Positions 51,227 through 60,758 of a stretch of 64,000 nt of DNA are shown piece after piece. The position numbers and the translations under genes were made by a program. Source of the stretch: Mycolicibacterium lutetiense (GTDB lineage Bacteria; Actinomycetota; Actinomycetes; Mycobacteriales; Mycobacteriaceae); assembly GCF_017876775.1 (NCBI RefSeq), contig NZ_JAGIOP010000002.1:3038001-3102000 (forward strand), in the 5' to 3' direction. Positions within the stretch are counted from its first letter, which is position 1. Each line of letters starts with the position of its first letter. The notes beneath the pieces were generated by a model. It worked only from the letters and a program-made list of their open reading frames with translations. It ran no database searches and was not told the origin of the DNA.

Positions 51227-52702
51227 TTACTCGCCAGTAGCTTCGCTGTTGCCGTACAAATCCGCCCGGACCGCGTCCAGCGCCCGCTGTAACGGCGGGA
51301 TCCGACGGTCCCGTTGAGCGGCCGCCCGGGCGGTCGCGATGGCATGTTCACGCAGTTCGGCATCCATCGCGGCGGTCTTCTCGCCCGCCGCGGCGGTCTC
51401 GGTCTCCTCTCGGGCCGCCAGTTCGGTGGTGAGTGCGGTTTCGGCCGCGAGCACCCGCCTCGCGACGAGCTCCTCCACGGCCGAACGCAGGGTCGTGGTG
51501 ATCTCGCCGACCCAGCGGTCCAGCACCGCCCGGTCGTGCAACAGCCCGCGGGTCCCGACCACCCAGACCGCCAGCAGCAGACCCACCACGGCACCGACCA
51601 CAAGACCGGCCACAGCCAGGCGCGGCGCCGCACCGACCAGCAGGCGGCTGACCGCGACCGCGACACCCAGTCCGAAGCCCGCACCCAGGACCAGCATGAG
51701 CCGGGTTTCGGGCGTGCGGGATTTGAGCGGCGGAGCCGGCAGATCGGGTACCGCCCCAGCCACCGACGGCGCAGGCACGGGCAGCTCGAGTTCTGTCGCG
51801 ACGCCGCGCAGGTGTGCGGTCACGCCCTCGTCGACCTCGCCGACGACCTCACCGGCGCGCTGACGGGCGTACTCCTCGAACGTCGCAATCCGGCGACGGC
51901 TGATGCCGGCGACATCCTCCTGCAGTTCGGTGCGCACCGAATTACACCGGTTGCGGGCGAAATAGCCGAGTTGAACCCGGGCCTGCTGCATTTGACTGCG
52001 CAACCCGATGCTGCGCTCGGTGCGGGTCAGCCTGCGGGCCCTGGCCACCTCGGCGCGACGCTCCCGCAACACATCCACCCGCGCCTGACGGTCAGCCCCG
52101 GACCCGTCGGCCTCATACCTGCCGATCACCGCTTCCAGGCGAGTTTCCCAGGCGCGCAGCCTGTTCCGGCGCGCAATATCGGGATCAGCCAACTGGCCGG
52201 CCAGCAGTTCGACGAGTTCATCGAGCTGCGGTTCACCCAGATCGGGCGCAGCCGACACCCCCACCCAGGGCATCCGCTCGTAACGCGCGTCGCGCGCACT
52301 GAGGATCTCTGCGTCGGCGTCGCGCACCTCGCGCCAGTCGCGGTACGCATCGATCTTGGACACCACACCCACCACCAGATCGGTGTACCGCGAAGCCAAA
52401 TCGACCAGGGCGCAATCGGATTCAGTGATCGGAGCAGCCGCCGACGCCACGAACACCACGGCCGCCGGCGCCTCACCGGCCACCAGTTCGGTGGATTCGA
52501 CGAACGTGGTCTGCGGCATCAGTTCCCGCAACGCCGCCATGACACTCGTCGATCCGGCCAACCACGGGCCGGCCACCAGGACCACGTTGCGAACCTCCAC
52601 GCCCGGCGAGTTCAGGCCGGGATCGACCGCCGCCACCACGGCGTCAGCCGCCGCCACCGCATCCGCCACGGCCTCATCCCAGGCCGTATCCACCTCGGTC
52701 AT
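51227..52702 (-). CDS. Dynamin-like GTPase-type membrane protein (Rv0210-like)
   Basis: A 491-aa protein. The N-terminal part is a degenerate GTPase domain: the P-loop position reads AGPWLAGSTS and the G4-like segment is VSKID. Long alternating charged helices follow, with a pair of adjacent hydrophobic segments (about 335-385) and a final coiled region. This architecture resembles bacterial dynamin-like proteins. It overlaps the 52699 gene by four bases, as the Rv0209/Rv0210 neighbours do, so the two probably work as a pair at the membrane. Confidence 0.8.
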   Translation of the reverse strand: MTEVDTAWDEAVADAVAAADAVVAAVDPGLNSPGVEVRNVVLVAGPWLAGSTSVMAALRELMPQTTFVESTELVAGEAPAAVVFVASAAAPITESDCALVDLASRYTDLVVGVVSKIDAYRDWREVRDADAEILSARDARYERMPWVGVSAAPDLGEPQLDELVELLAGQLADPDIARRNRLRAWETRLEAVIGRYEADGSGADRQARVDVLRERRAEVARARRLTRTERSIGLRSQMQQARVQLGYFARNRCNSVRTELQEDVAGISRRRIATFEEYARQRAGEVVGEVDEGVTAHLRGVATELELPVPAPSVAGAVPDLPAPPLKSRTPETRLMLVLGAGFGLGVAVAVSRLLVGAAPRLAVAGLVVGAVVGLLLAVWVVGTRGLLHDRAVLDRWVGEITTTLRSAVEELVARRVLAAETALTTELAAREETETAAAGEKTAAMDAELREHAIATARAAAQRDRRIPPLQRALDAVRADLYGNSEATGE

Positions 52703-53700
52703 CGCCCCTTACCCGCCGCACCCAACAGTCTCAGTGACCCTCGCATGATGTCGTCACCACAACTGCGGTGCAAGGCGCTCACCGGACCGTCACGGTAACG
52801 CCGCCAATGGCGGGCCCGGCACAGATGGGCATCACGGTCAGCTCCGGGATCCACCGTCAGCCCCGCGGCCTGCACCACCTCGACGGCCGCGGCCATCACC
52901 GCGATGACCGTCTCGTCGGCGGCCAGAAAGCGTCCCACCACCGGGCCGCCGACTGCGCGCAGCTCAGCCAGCGCCCACCGCACCCGTCGATACCGGACCG
53001 ATGCGGCCGCGGTGTCGACGGCCGCCACCACTCGGTCGATTTCACTGAGCCGGCGCAACAGCCCGGGCAAGCTGCCGGCAGCCGCACCCCGGCTCAACGC
53101 CAACGTGGTGTGCGCGATCCCGAACCGGTCGAGACGTTGCAGCAGCTCGGCGCGCACGGCACGCGGCACCCGGTGCGGCCCCGCCAGAAACGCATCCGCC
53201 GAGGTCAGGTCGGCGGGCTCAGCAGCCAACACGCGGAGTGCGTCGACCAGACGCTCGGAAAGAACCGCCCGGCTCAACAGCGCGACCATCGGCACCACCG
53301 GTACCCCGGCCAACTGCTGCAGACGGTTGGCCCGCAGATGGGCGGTCGCGACCGGACCTCCTGGCCCAGACCCGGCCAGATCCGCCTTGTTGAGGACGAC
53401 GATCGTCGGCCTACCCGCCTGGCTCAGCTCGGCCAGCACAGCCTGATCCTCGGGTTTGAGTACCTCGGCGATCACGACCACCGTCACGTCGCCGGCGTCG
53501 GCGATCCCCAGACCTGAGCCGGCAACCGCGCCTTCCACCGCGCTCACACCGACCCCGCGGCGCCCCCGCACACCGACAGTCAGCGGAGCCGAAACGCGCG
53601 CGCTGATCTCCGCCAACCGCGCATCGCCGTCACGGTCGGCAAGGCGTGTGAGCTCGTCTGCGAAAATCTGGCGGCCTTCCCTGCGTGGTGACGGGCGCAA
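52699..53700 (-). CDS. Dynamin-like GTPase-type protein (Rv0209-like)
   Basis: A 333-aa protein with a weak P-loop (GVRGRRGVGVSA) and a clear G4 motif, LNKADLAG, so it is probably a GTPase. No ATG or GTG opens this frame near its N-terminus; TTG at 53700, with GAGG about eight bases upstream, is the best start and is somewhat unusual. It is coupled to the larger partner downstream and divergent from trmB. Two unequal GTPase-like proteins recall the IniA/IniC pair. The role is unknown. Confidence 0.78.
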   Translation of the reverse strand: MRPSPRREGRQIFADELTRLADRDGDARLAEISARVSAPLTVGVRGRRGVGVSAVEGAVAGSGLGIADAGDVTVVVIAEVLKPEDQAVLAELSQAGRPTIVVLNKADLAGSGPGGPVATAHLRANRLQQLAGVPVVPMVALLSRAVLSERLVDALRVLAAEPADLTSADAFLAGPHRVPRAVRAELLQRLDRFGIAHTTLALSRGAAAGSLPGLLRRLSEIDRVVAAVDTAAASVRYRRVRWALAELRAVGGPVVGRFLAADETVIAVMAAAVEVVQAAGLTVDPGADRDAHLCRARHWRRYRDGPVSALHRSCGDDIMRGSLRLLGAAGKGR

Positions 53701-53843
53701 CCCCGGTGCCTCACGAAAAATCGTGACACGGCCCGGACGGACTCGCGAACAGATGTTTAAGCCCCGGCCATCGGAGGCATCTGTTGGGTATCAATCTCTA
53801 CCACGATGCGGGCACAACGCCGGAGATAAGAGACCATGGACGG
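53701..53843. promoter_or_regulatory. Divergent promoter region of the Rv0209-like and trmB genes
   Basis: A 143-bp gap. TCACGAAAAATCGTGA (53711-53726) is a palindrome with six-base arms, just upstream of the TTG start on the minus strand. No clear sigma-A promoter could be assigned by eye. Confidence 0.4.
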
Positions 53844-54623
53844 ATGCACCCGTCCAGGTCCGATGTCGGTGGGCCGGCGTCGGCAGATGAGGCGGCTGAC
53901 GTGCCGCCCGCTCAACCACACCGTTTTCCGCGCGTGACCAGCTTCCGCACCCGGCGGTCGACGCTGTCGCCCGCCCAGCAACAAACCTGGGACCGGCTGT
54001 GGCCCGAACTCGGCATGCAGGCCCGCGACGAGGATTCGCAACCGGTCACCGACCTCGACACCACGGCCTGGTTCGGCCGCTCGGCCCCGCTGATCCTGGA
54101 GATCGGCTCCGGCACCGGTACGTCCACGCTGGCGATGGCTCAGGTCGAGCCGGACTTCGACGTGATCGCGGTCGAGGTCTACCGCAAGGGCCTGGCCCAG
54201 CTGCTCAGCGCGATCGACCGCTCGGCTCAGACCTCATCCCCGGTCACCAATATCCGCATGGTCCGGGGGGACGGGGTCGATGTGCTGGAGCACATGTTCG
54301 CCCCGCAGACCCTGACCGGCGTCCGGGTGTACTTCCCGGATCCCTGGCCCAAGGCCCGCCACCACAAGCGCCGTCTGCTGCAGCCCGCCACGGTGGCGCT
54401 GATCGCCGACCGGTTGCGTCCCGGCGGAATCCTGCATGCGGCCACCGACCACGGCGGATACGCCGAGCACATCGCTGAGGTGGGTGACGCCGAGCCGCGA
54501 CTGCGCCGGGTCGATCCGAGCGGGGTACTGCCCATCTCGGTCGAGCGTCCGGTCACCAAGTACGAGCGCAAGGCCCTGGCCGGCCCCGACGTCACCGAGT
54601 TGGTGTGGGAGAAATTGCCATGA
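53844..54623 (+). CDS. trmB: tRNA (guanine-N7-)-methyltransferase
   Basis: A 259-aa SAM-dependent methyltransferase. The SAM-binding motif is LEIGSGTGTST, then VEVYRKGL, and the family signature VYFPDPWPKARHHKRRL near the middle. It forms m7G46 in tRNA. The ATG at 53844 is preferred over 53784 because the extra residues are not conserved-looking, and the resulting length is close to that of the M. tuberculosis protein (Rv0208c). Its end overlaps the NYN gene (ATGA). Confidence 0.94.
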   Translation: MHPSRSDVGGPASADEAADVPPAQPHRFPRVTSFRTRRSTLSPAQQQTWDRLWPELGMQARDEDSQPVTDLDTTAWFGRSAPLILEIGSGTGTSTLAMAQVEPDFDVIAVEVYRKGLAQLLSAIDRSAQTSSPVTNIRMVRGDGVDVLEHMFAPQTLTGVRVYFPDPWPKARHHKRRLLQPATVALIADRLRPGGILHAATDHGGYAEHIAEVGDAEPRLRRVDPSGVLPISVERPVTKYERKALAGPDVTELVWEKLP

Positions 54624-55333
54624 GTGTGACCGAAGACATGCAGAACGGGACTGCGCAGGCAGAGGCCCCCACCGACACGACCACCGCCCCCGCACGCCGG
54701 GTGCTCCTCGTGTGGGATGCCCCGAATCTGGACATGGGGCTGGGCGCGATCCTGGGCGGCCGCCCGACCGCCGCGCACCGTCCCCGCTTCGATGCGCTGG
54801 GCCGCTGGTTGTTGGGATACACCGCGGAGCTGGCCACCGAATCCGGCGAGTCCGCCGGAGACGACACCGGCCGCTCGCTGGAGCCCGAGGCCACCGTGTT
54901 CACCAACATCGCCCCAGGTAGCGCCGATGTGGTGCGCCCGTGGGTGGAAGCTTTGCGTAACGTGGGTTTCGCCGTCTTCGCCAAGCCGAAGATCGACGAC
55001 GACAGCGATGTCGACAGCGACATGCTCGATCACATCGCCCTGCGTCGCAGTGAAGGCCTGGCAGCTGTCCTGGTCGCCTCGGCCGACGGACAGGCGTTCC
55101 GGCAACCGCTGGAAGAAATAGCCCGTGAGGGCACTCCGGTGCAGGTACTCGGATTTCGCGAACATGCGAGCTGGGCGCTAGCGTCGGATACCTTGGAGTT
55201 TGTCGATCTGGAGGACATTCCCGGTGTGTTCCGGGAACCGCTGCCACGGATCGGCCTGGACTCGCTACCCGAGCAGGGAGCCTGGCTGCAGCCGTTCCGG
55301 CCGCTGTCGGCGCTACTGACCTCGCGTGTGTAA
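54620..55333 (+). CDS. NYN/PIN-like domain protein (Rv0207c-like)
   Basis: A 237-aa protein. The core starts VLLVWDAPNLDMGLG, whose Asp and Asn match the first acidic position of NYN nuclease-like domains, and acidic residues follow in DSDVDSDML and ASADGQ. Such domains resemble RNases, so an RNA-processing role is possible. It is coupled to trmB by a four-base overlap and lies between trmB and mmpL3 as in M. tuberculosis. Activity is not shown. Confidence 0.85.
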   Translation: MSVTEDMQNGTAQAEAPTDTTTAPARRVLLVWDAPNLDMGLGAILGGRPTAAHRPRFDALGRWLLGYTAELATESGESAGDDTGRSLEPEATVFTNIAPGSADVVRPWVEALRNVGFAVFAKPKIDDDSDVDSDMLDHIALRRSEGLAAVLVASADGQAFRQPLEEIAREGTPVQVLGFREHASWALASDTLEFVDLEDIPGVFREPLPRIGLDSLPEQGAWLQPFRPLSALLTSRV

Positions 55334-55341
55334 CAACTGAA

Positions 55342-55361
55342 GACCCGCGTTCGCGCGGGTC
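55342..55361 (+). terminator. UUCG-loop hairpin between the NYN gene and mmpL3
   Basis: GACCCGCG-TTCG-CGCGGGTC is a perfect 8-bp stem with a UUCG tetraloop, nine bases after the NYN stop, followed by TTTT at 55371. It could partly terminate the trmB transcript or stabilise an mRNA end. mmpL3 starts 35 bases downstream. Confidence 0.6.
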
Positions 55362-55395
55362 ACCACAGAGTTTTAAAAAAGCGTTAGGAGCCCAA

Positions 55396-58300
55396 GTGTT
55401 CGCCTGGTGGGGTCGAACGGTGTACCAGTTCAGGTACATCGTCATCGGTGTCCTGGTGGCGCTGTGCCTAGGTGGTGGCATCTTCGGCGCCAGCCTCGGA
55501 GAGCACGTCACTCAGAGTGGTTTCTTCGACGAGGGCAGCCAGTCGGTCAAGGCCTCGTTGATGGGCGACGAGGTCTACGGCCGCGACCGAACCAGCCATG
55601 TCGTGGCAATCCTCACCCCGCCGGATGACAAGAAGATCACCGACAAGGCGTGGCAGAAGAAGGTCTCCGGCGAACTCGACGAGCTGGTCAAAGACAATCC
55701 GGATCAGGTGGTCAGCTGGGTCGGCTGGTTGCGCGCCCCGGACAGCGACCTGGAAACCGTCCAGCAGATGAAGACCGACGATCTGCGGAACACCTTCGTC
55801 AGCATCCCGCTCAAGGGCGATGACGATGACACCATCCTGAAGAACTACCAGGCCGCGGAACCCGCCATGCGGGCGATCAACGACGGCAACATCCAACTCG
55901 CCGGCCTCAACCCGATCGCCAGCGAGCTCACCGGCACCATCGCCACCGATCAGAAGCGCGCCGAACTCGCGATCGTTCCGCTGGTCGCCGTGGTGTTGTT
56001 CTTCGTGTTCGGCGGTGCGGTCGCCGCGGCGCTGCCCGCCATCATCGGCGGTCTGACCATCGGCGGCGCGCTGGGCATTTTGCGGTTCACCGCAGAGTTC
56101 ATGCCCGTCCACTTCTTCGCTCAACCCGTCGTGACGATGATGGGCTTCGGTATCGCGATCGACTACGGCCTGTTCATGGTGAGCCGGTTCCGCGAGGAAC
56201 TCGCCGAGGGGTATGACGTCGAGGCCGCAGTGCGGCGGTCGGTGATGACCTCCGGCCGAACCGTGGCGTTCTCCGCGGTGATCATCGTCGCCTCCTCTCT
56301 GCCGCTGTTGCTGATCCCGCTCGGATTCCTGAAATCGATCACCTACGCGATCATCGCGTCGGTCCTGCTCGCGGCATTCCTGTCGATCACGGTGCTGCCG
56401 GCAGTGCTGGGCATCCTCGGACCGAACGTCGATGCGCTCGGTGTGCGCACCCTGCTGAAGATCCCGTTCCTGGCCAACTGGCCGTTCTCGCGCAAGATCA
56501 TCGATTGGTTCGCCGAGAAGACCCAGAAGACCATGACCCGCGAAGAGGTCGAGAAGGGTTTCTGGGGCCGGCTGGTCAATGTGGTGATGAAGCGGCCCAT
56601 CGCCTTCGCCGCACCCATCCTGATCGTCATGACGCTGCTGGTCATCCCATTGGGTCAGCTCGCACTCGGCGGGTACAGCGAGAAATACCTGCCGCCGGAT
56701 AACTCCGTGCGCTTGGCCCAGCAGAATTTCGACGAGCTGTTCCCCAGCTTCCGTACCGAACCGCTGACCCTCGTGATCCGCAATGACAGCGGCGACCCGG
56801 TGACCGATCAGCAACTCGACGACCTGCGCGCCAAGGCGCAGACCGTGTCCGGCTTCATCGGCACCAATGATCCGTCGACGATGTGGCAGGAACGGTCGGT
56901 CCAGGAGGGCGGGACCAAGGATCCTTCGGTTCGGGTCATCCAGAACGGTCTGGTCAACAGCGCCGAGGCACCCGCGAAGATCCACGCACTGCGCGACCTG
57001 TCCCCGCCGCACGGCACCTCGCTGTTCGTGGGTGGCACCACCGCGCTGGCGCAGGACAGCATCCAGAGTCTGCTCGACAATCTGCCGCTCCTGGTGGTGA
57101 TCCTGGTACTCACCACCACCGTGCTGATGTTCCTGGCGTTCGGCTCGATCGTGCTGCCGATCAAGGCTGCGCTGATGAGCGCGCTCACACTCGGCTCGAC
57201 GATGGGCATCTTGACCTGGATGTTCGTCGAGGACGGCCACGGGGCCGGGCTGCTGAACTACACCCCACAACCCCTGATGGCGCCGATGATCGGCTTGATC
57301 ATCGCGGTGATCTGGGGTCTGTCCACCGACTACGAGGTCTTCCTGGTGTCCCGCATGGTGGAGGCCCGCGCCCGCGGGATGTCTACCGCCGAGTCCATCC
57401 GGATCGGCACCGCGACCACCGGCCGACTGATCACCGGCGCCGCGCTGGTGCTGGCTGTGGTGGTGGGCGCGTTCGCGTTCTCCGACCTGGTGATGATGAA
57501 GTATCTGGCGTTCGGCCTGCTCATCGCCCTGCTGCTGGACGCCACGGTCATCCGGATGTTCCTGGTGCCCGCCATCATGAAGATGCTCGGCGACGATTGC
57601 TGGTGGGCGCCGCGCTGGATGAAGCGCGTTCAGGAGAAGCTCGGCCTCGGTGAGACCGAACTGCCCGACGAGCGCAAGCGTCCGATGACGCAGGAGTCCG
57701 GCGAGGATCCCCGCGCGCTGGCCGGCGTCGGCGCCCTGCCGGCACCTCGGCCACACGATCCGACGCATCCTGGCCCCGAGCCCATGCGCCCCCTGATGCC
57801 ACGGGCCAACGCCCCCTCAGCAGCGGGCACAGCGCGGCTCACCCCGCCGCAGAAGCCACCGCAGCAGCGGCCCGAGCAGGAACCGGCCACCACGCGGTTC
57901 GCCATGGCCCGCAATGCCGTGCGCAACGCGGTGAACACGGCGGTCAACACGGTCAATACCGCCACCGGCAACACCAACGCCGGCACGGAGCGCAGCCCGC
58001 AGTCGAACGCGCGTCCCGGCGGGGCTCCCGCGGGACCCCCGCAGCGGGAAGAACGTGAGATCGAGTCGTGGCTCGGTGCGTTGCGCGGCGGCCCGGCCAA
58101 CGGCACTCCGCCCCCGCCCCCGCCTCCGCCCCCAGCTCCGACACCGCGGCCGTCGGCCGACGCCACCCGGGCGATGCCGCAACAGCAGCAGCACCGTCCG
58201 CCCGCCAGTGGTGAGGGTGCGCCGACAACAGCGTTCAACGCGCAGCGACCGGGCCCGGGTCCCAACCCGAATCCGCCGTCACGCCAACGTGATCAGGATC

Positions 58301-58398
58301 CTTCGACCCAGAAGTTCGACCCCAATGACGACGATCCTCCGCGTCGCGGCGGCGGGATGAGCGCGCAGGATCTGCTGCGTCGCGAAGGCCGGCTCTGA
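55396..58398 (+). CDS. mmpL3: MmpL3 trehalose-monomycolate transporter
   Basis: A 1000-aa RND transporter. The Asp-Tyr proton relay is at Asp256-Tyr257 (GIAIDYG) and Asp645-Tyr646 (LSTDYEV), the same numbering as M. smegmatis MmpL3. Two periplasmic porter domains lie between the membrane bundles, and the last ~230 residues are a cytoplasmic, proline- and glutamine-rich low-complexity tail ending in SAQDLLRREGRL. It flips or exports trehalose monomycolate for the outer membrane and is essential in mycobacteria. It starts with GTG behind GGAG. The window's best organism marker. Confidence 0.98.
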   Translation: MFAWWGRTVYQFRYIVIGVLVALCLGGGIFGASLGEHVTQSGFFDEGSQSVKASLMGDEVYGRDRTSHVVAILTPPDDKKITDKAWQKKVSGELDELVKDNPDQVVSWVGWLRAPDSDLETVQQMKTDDLRNTFVSIPLKGDDDDTILKNYQAAEPAMRAINDGNIQLAGLNPIASELTGTIATDQKRAELAIVPLVAVVLFFVFGGAVAAALPAIIGGLTIGGALGILRFTAEFMPVHFFAQPVVTMMGFGIAIDYGLFMVSRFREELAEGYDVEAAVRRSVMTSGRTVAFSAVIIVASSLPLLLIPLGFLKSITYAIIASVLLAAFLSITVLPAVLGILGPNVDALGVRTLLKIPFLANWPFSRKIIDWFAEKTQKTMTREEVEKGFWGRLVNVVMKRPIAFAAPILIVMTLLVIPLGQLALGGYSEKYLPPDNSVRLAQQNFDELFPSFRTEPLTLVIRNDSGDPVTDQQLDDLRAKAQTVSGFIGTNDPSTMWQERSVQEGGTKDPSVRVIQNGLVNSAEAPAKIHALRDLSPPHGTSLFVGGTTALAQDSIQSLLDNLPLLVVILVLTTTVLMFLAFGSIVLPIKAALMSALTLGSTMGILTWMFVEDGHGAGLLNYTPQPLMAPMIGLIIAVIWGLSTDYEVFLVSRMVEARARGMSTAESIRIGTATTGRLITGAALVLAVVVGAFAFSDLVMMKYLAFGLLIALLLDATVIRMFLVPAIMKMLGDDCWWAPRWMKRVQEKLGLGETELPDERKRPMTQESGEDPRALAGVGALPAPRPHDPTHPGPEPMRPLMPRANAPSAAGTARLTPPQKPPQQRPEQEPATTRFAMARNAVRNAVNTAVNTVNTATGNTNAGTERSPQSNARPGGAPAGPPQREEREIESWLGALRGGPANGTPPPPPPPPPAPTPRPSADATRAMPQQQQHRPPASGEGAPTTAFNAQRPGPGPNPNPPSRQRDQDPSTQKFDPNDDDPPRRGGGMSAQDLLRREGRL

Positions 58399-58405
58399 TC
58401 GCGGG

Positions 58406-59551
58406 TTAGCGTCCAACTTCCGGCGGCAGGTCGTCGGAGGCGGCTTCGATGAGCACGCCCTCCGCGTCCTGCTGTCGAACCTCCTCGGCGTCCGGGTCCT
58501 CCGCCAGTAGGACGCGGGTCGCGCTGTTGATGAATGCCACGGTGGGCACCGCGAGCAGGGCGCCGACGATGCCCGCCAACACGCCGCCGCCTGCGATGGC
58601 CAGCACGACCGCCAGCGGGTGGATCGACACCGCGCGTCCCATCACCAGCGGTTGCAGCACATGGCCTTCCAGCTGCTGCACGGCGATGATCAGGCCGAGC
58701 GTGATCAGCGCGTAGACGAACCCCTTGGCCAGCAGTGCCACCACCACCGCCAGGAATCCGGCGACCACCGCACCGACCAGGGGGATGAAGGCGCCCATGA
58801 ACACCAGCGAGGCCAGTGGCAGCGCCAGCGGGATGCCCATGATCGCCAGGCCGGTACCGATGCCGAGCGCATCGACGAGGGCGACCAGGAACGTCGCTCG
58901 CATGTAGCCGCCCAGCGAGTGGAACCCGGCGCGCCCGGCGTCCTGGACCCGTTCGCGGACCTGCGTCGGGAACACCTTGGTGACGAACGCGAAGATGCTG
59001 CGCCCGCCCTGCAGCAGGAAGATCAGCGTGAACAGCACCAACAACGCGCCGGTGAGCAGCTCGGTGAGGGTCCCCGCGGTGGACAACGCCCCGGTGGTGA
59101 GCTTCTCCTGGTTGCGTTGCAGCGCCTCGATCGCGGTGTTGCCGGCCTGGTCGATCTGCTCCTTGCTCAGCTGCAGCGGGCCGTTGATCAACCAGTTGCG
59201 CAGCCCATCGATGCTTCGGGTCACCTGCTCGACGAGTTGCGGTGCACCCTCGATGAATTGGGAGATGACGAAGCTCAGGATTCCACCCACCACCGCGAAA
59301 CTGGCGAGCAACACCAGGGCCACGGCGGCCCCGCGCGGCGCGCCGCGGCGATCCATGAGGTCGACGGCCGGCAGCAGCAATGCGGCGACCATCGTCGCCA
59401 GCGCGATCGGCACCACGATCACCTCGAGGTGTTTGATCAGCCAGAGCAGGGCCACAACGGCGGCCAGGATGATCAGCAGGCGCCAAGACCAGGCCGCGAC
59501 CTTGCGGACGAACGGTGTGACGGCCTCATCAGCAACAGGATCCAGTGCCAT
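58406..59551 (-). CDS. AI-2E-family transporter (Rv0205-like membrane protein)
   Basis: A 381-aa AI-2E/PerM-family membrane protein with about eight hydrophobic segments: two near the N-terminus, then a soluble stretch, then a group that includes [11 protein letters not shown] and [13 protein letters not shown]. The substrate is not defined; family members are linked to autoinducer-2 or ion export. It converges on mmpL3 with seven bases between stops, as in M. tuberculosis. Confidence 0.88.
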   Translation of the reverse strand: MALDPVADEAVTPFVRKVAAWSWRLLIILAAVVALLWLIKHLEVIVVPIALATMVAALLLPAVDLMDRRGAPRGAAVALVLLASFAVVGGILSFVISQFIEGAPQLVEQVTRSIDGLRNWLINGPLQLSKEQIDQAGNTAIEALQRNQEKLTTGALSTAGTLTELLTGALLVLFTLIFLLQGGRSIFAFVTKVFPTQVRERVQDAGRAGFHSLGGYMRATFLVALVDALGIGTGLAIMGIPLALPLASLVFMGAFIPLVGAVVAGFLAVVVALLAKGFVYALITLGLIIAVQQLEGHVLQPLVMGRAVSIHPLAVVLAIAGGGVLAGIVGALLAVPTVAFINSATRVLLAEDPDAEEVRQQDAEGVLIEAASDDLPPEVGR

Positions 59552-59622
59552 TTCGGTAGCCTAATGCGGCGCGCCCAGCAAGCGGCGATCTCGACACGAC
59601 CTGCACGGTTACCCTGTAGGGC

Positions 59623-60750
59623 GTGTCACAGGACGCGCCGGCCGACACAACCCGGTGCCGAGCCGGCTCCGCGCGCGGCAAGTACTGGTGGGTGCGTTGG
59701 GTCGTCATCGCACTCGCCGTCATCGTGCTCGCGGTCGAGCTGGCCCTGGTCTGGGATCAGCTCGCGAAGGCATGGCGCAGCCTGCTGACCGCGAACGGAT
59801 GGTGGGTGCTGGCGGCGGTGGGCGCCGCCATGGCCTCGATGCACAGCTTCGCCCAGATTCAACGGACGCTGCTGCGCTCGGCGGGAGTGCCTGTCAAGCA
59901 GTGGCGTTCGGAGGCCGCGTTCTACGCAGGCAACGCGCTGTCGACGACCATGCCCGGCGGCCCGGTGCTCTCGGCGACGTTCGTGTACCGCCAACAACGC
60001 ATCTGGGGTGCCTCACCGCTGGTGGCCTCATGGCAGCTGGTGATGTCCGGTGTGCTGCAGGTCGTGGGCCTGGCACTGCTCGGTCTCGGCGGAGCGCTCA
60101 TGCTCGGCGCCAGCAAGAACCCACTGTCGCTGATCTTCTCGGTCGGTGCGTTCCTGGCGATCATCCTGCTGGCCCAGGCCGTGGCCACCAGACCGGAATT
60201 GATCGACGGCATCGGAGCCAGGGTGCTGTCCTGGGTGAACTCGTTGCGCGGCAAGCCCTCCGATGCTGGGCTGGCCAAATGGCGCGAGATCTTGCAGCAG
60301 CTGGAGTCGGTGAGTCTGGGCCGCCGGGACCTGGGGGCGGCGTTCAGCTGGTCGATGTTCAACTGGGTCGCCGACGTGGCCTGCCTGGCCTTCGCCTGCT
60401 ATGCCGCAGGCGGTCATCCGTCGCTGGCCGGGGTCACCGTCGCCTACGCTGCGGCCAGGGCGGTGGGGGCGATCCCGCTGATGCCGGGCGGTCTGCTGGT
60501 GGTGGAGGCGGTGTTGGTGCCCGGGCTGGTCTCCTCGGGAATGACGCTGGCCTCGGCCATCTCGGCGATGCTCATCTACCGGCTGGTGAGCTGGATCTTC
60601 ATCTCGGCGATCGGGTGGGTGGTGTTCTTCTTCATGTTCCGCACGGAGAAGGACATCGATCTCGACGCCGGCGGGCCGGCAATCCAACCAGGGGCCGGCG
60701 GGCCGGCAATCCAACCAGGGGTCGAAGCCCCTCCCGAATCCGAGCGCTAG
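59623..60750 (+). CDS. Lysylphosphatidylglycerol-synthase-TM/UPF0104 membrane protein (Rv0204c-like)
   Basis: A 375-aa polytopic protein with about eight membrane segments and the conserved NALSTTMPGGPVLSATFVYRQ segment of the UPF0104/LPG-synthase membrane domain (read in parts). It lacks a soluble catalytic domain, so it is likely a flippase-like protein. It starts with GTG; TACCCT lies about eight bases before it, so a leaderless start is possible. Its C-terminus contains a 9-residue duplication (AGGPAIQPG twice). Confidence 0.82.
   Translation: MSQDAPADTTRCRAGSARGKYWWVRWVVIALAVIVLAVELALVWDQLAKAWRSLLTANGWWVLAAVGAAMASMHSFAQIQRTLLRSAGVPVKQWRSEAAFYAGNALSTTMPGGPVLSATFVYRQQRIWGASPLVASWQLVMSGVLQVVGLALLGLGGALMLGASKNPLSLIFSVGAFLAIILLAQAVATRPELIDGIGARVLSWVNSLRGKPSDAGLAKWREILQQLESVSLGRRDLGAAFSWSMFNWVADVACLAFACYAAGGHPSLAGVTVAYAAARAVGAIPLMPGGLLVVEAVLVPGLVSSGMTLASAISAMLIYRLVSWIFISAIGWVVFFFMFRTEKDIDLDAGGPAIQPGAGGPAIQPGVEAPPESER
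60667..60720 (+). repeat. Perfect 27-bp tandem duplication in the UPF0104 gene 3' end
   Basis: Two identical 27-bp units (60667-60693 and 60694-60720) add nine residues (AGGPAIQPG) in frame, just before the stop. A recent slippage duplication, useful as a strain marker. Confidence 0.9.
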
Positions 60751-60758
60751 GAGAATCC

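Noticed and set aside
55468..57768. A 766-codon open frame opposite mmpL3
   Set aside because: It is the usual GC-rich antisense shadow: no start signal, no recognised domain, and mmpL3 on the other strand is certain.
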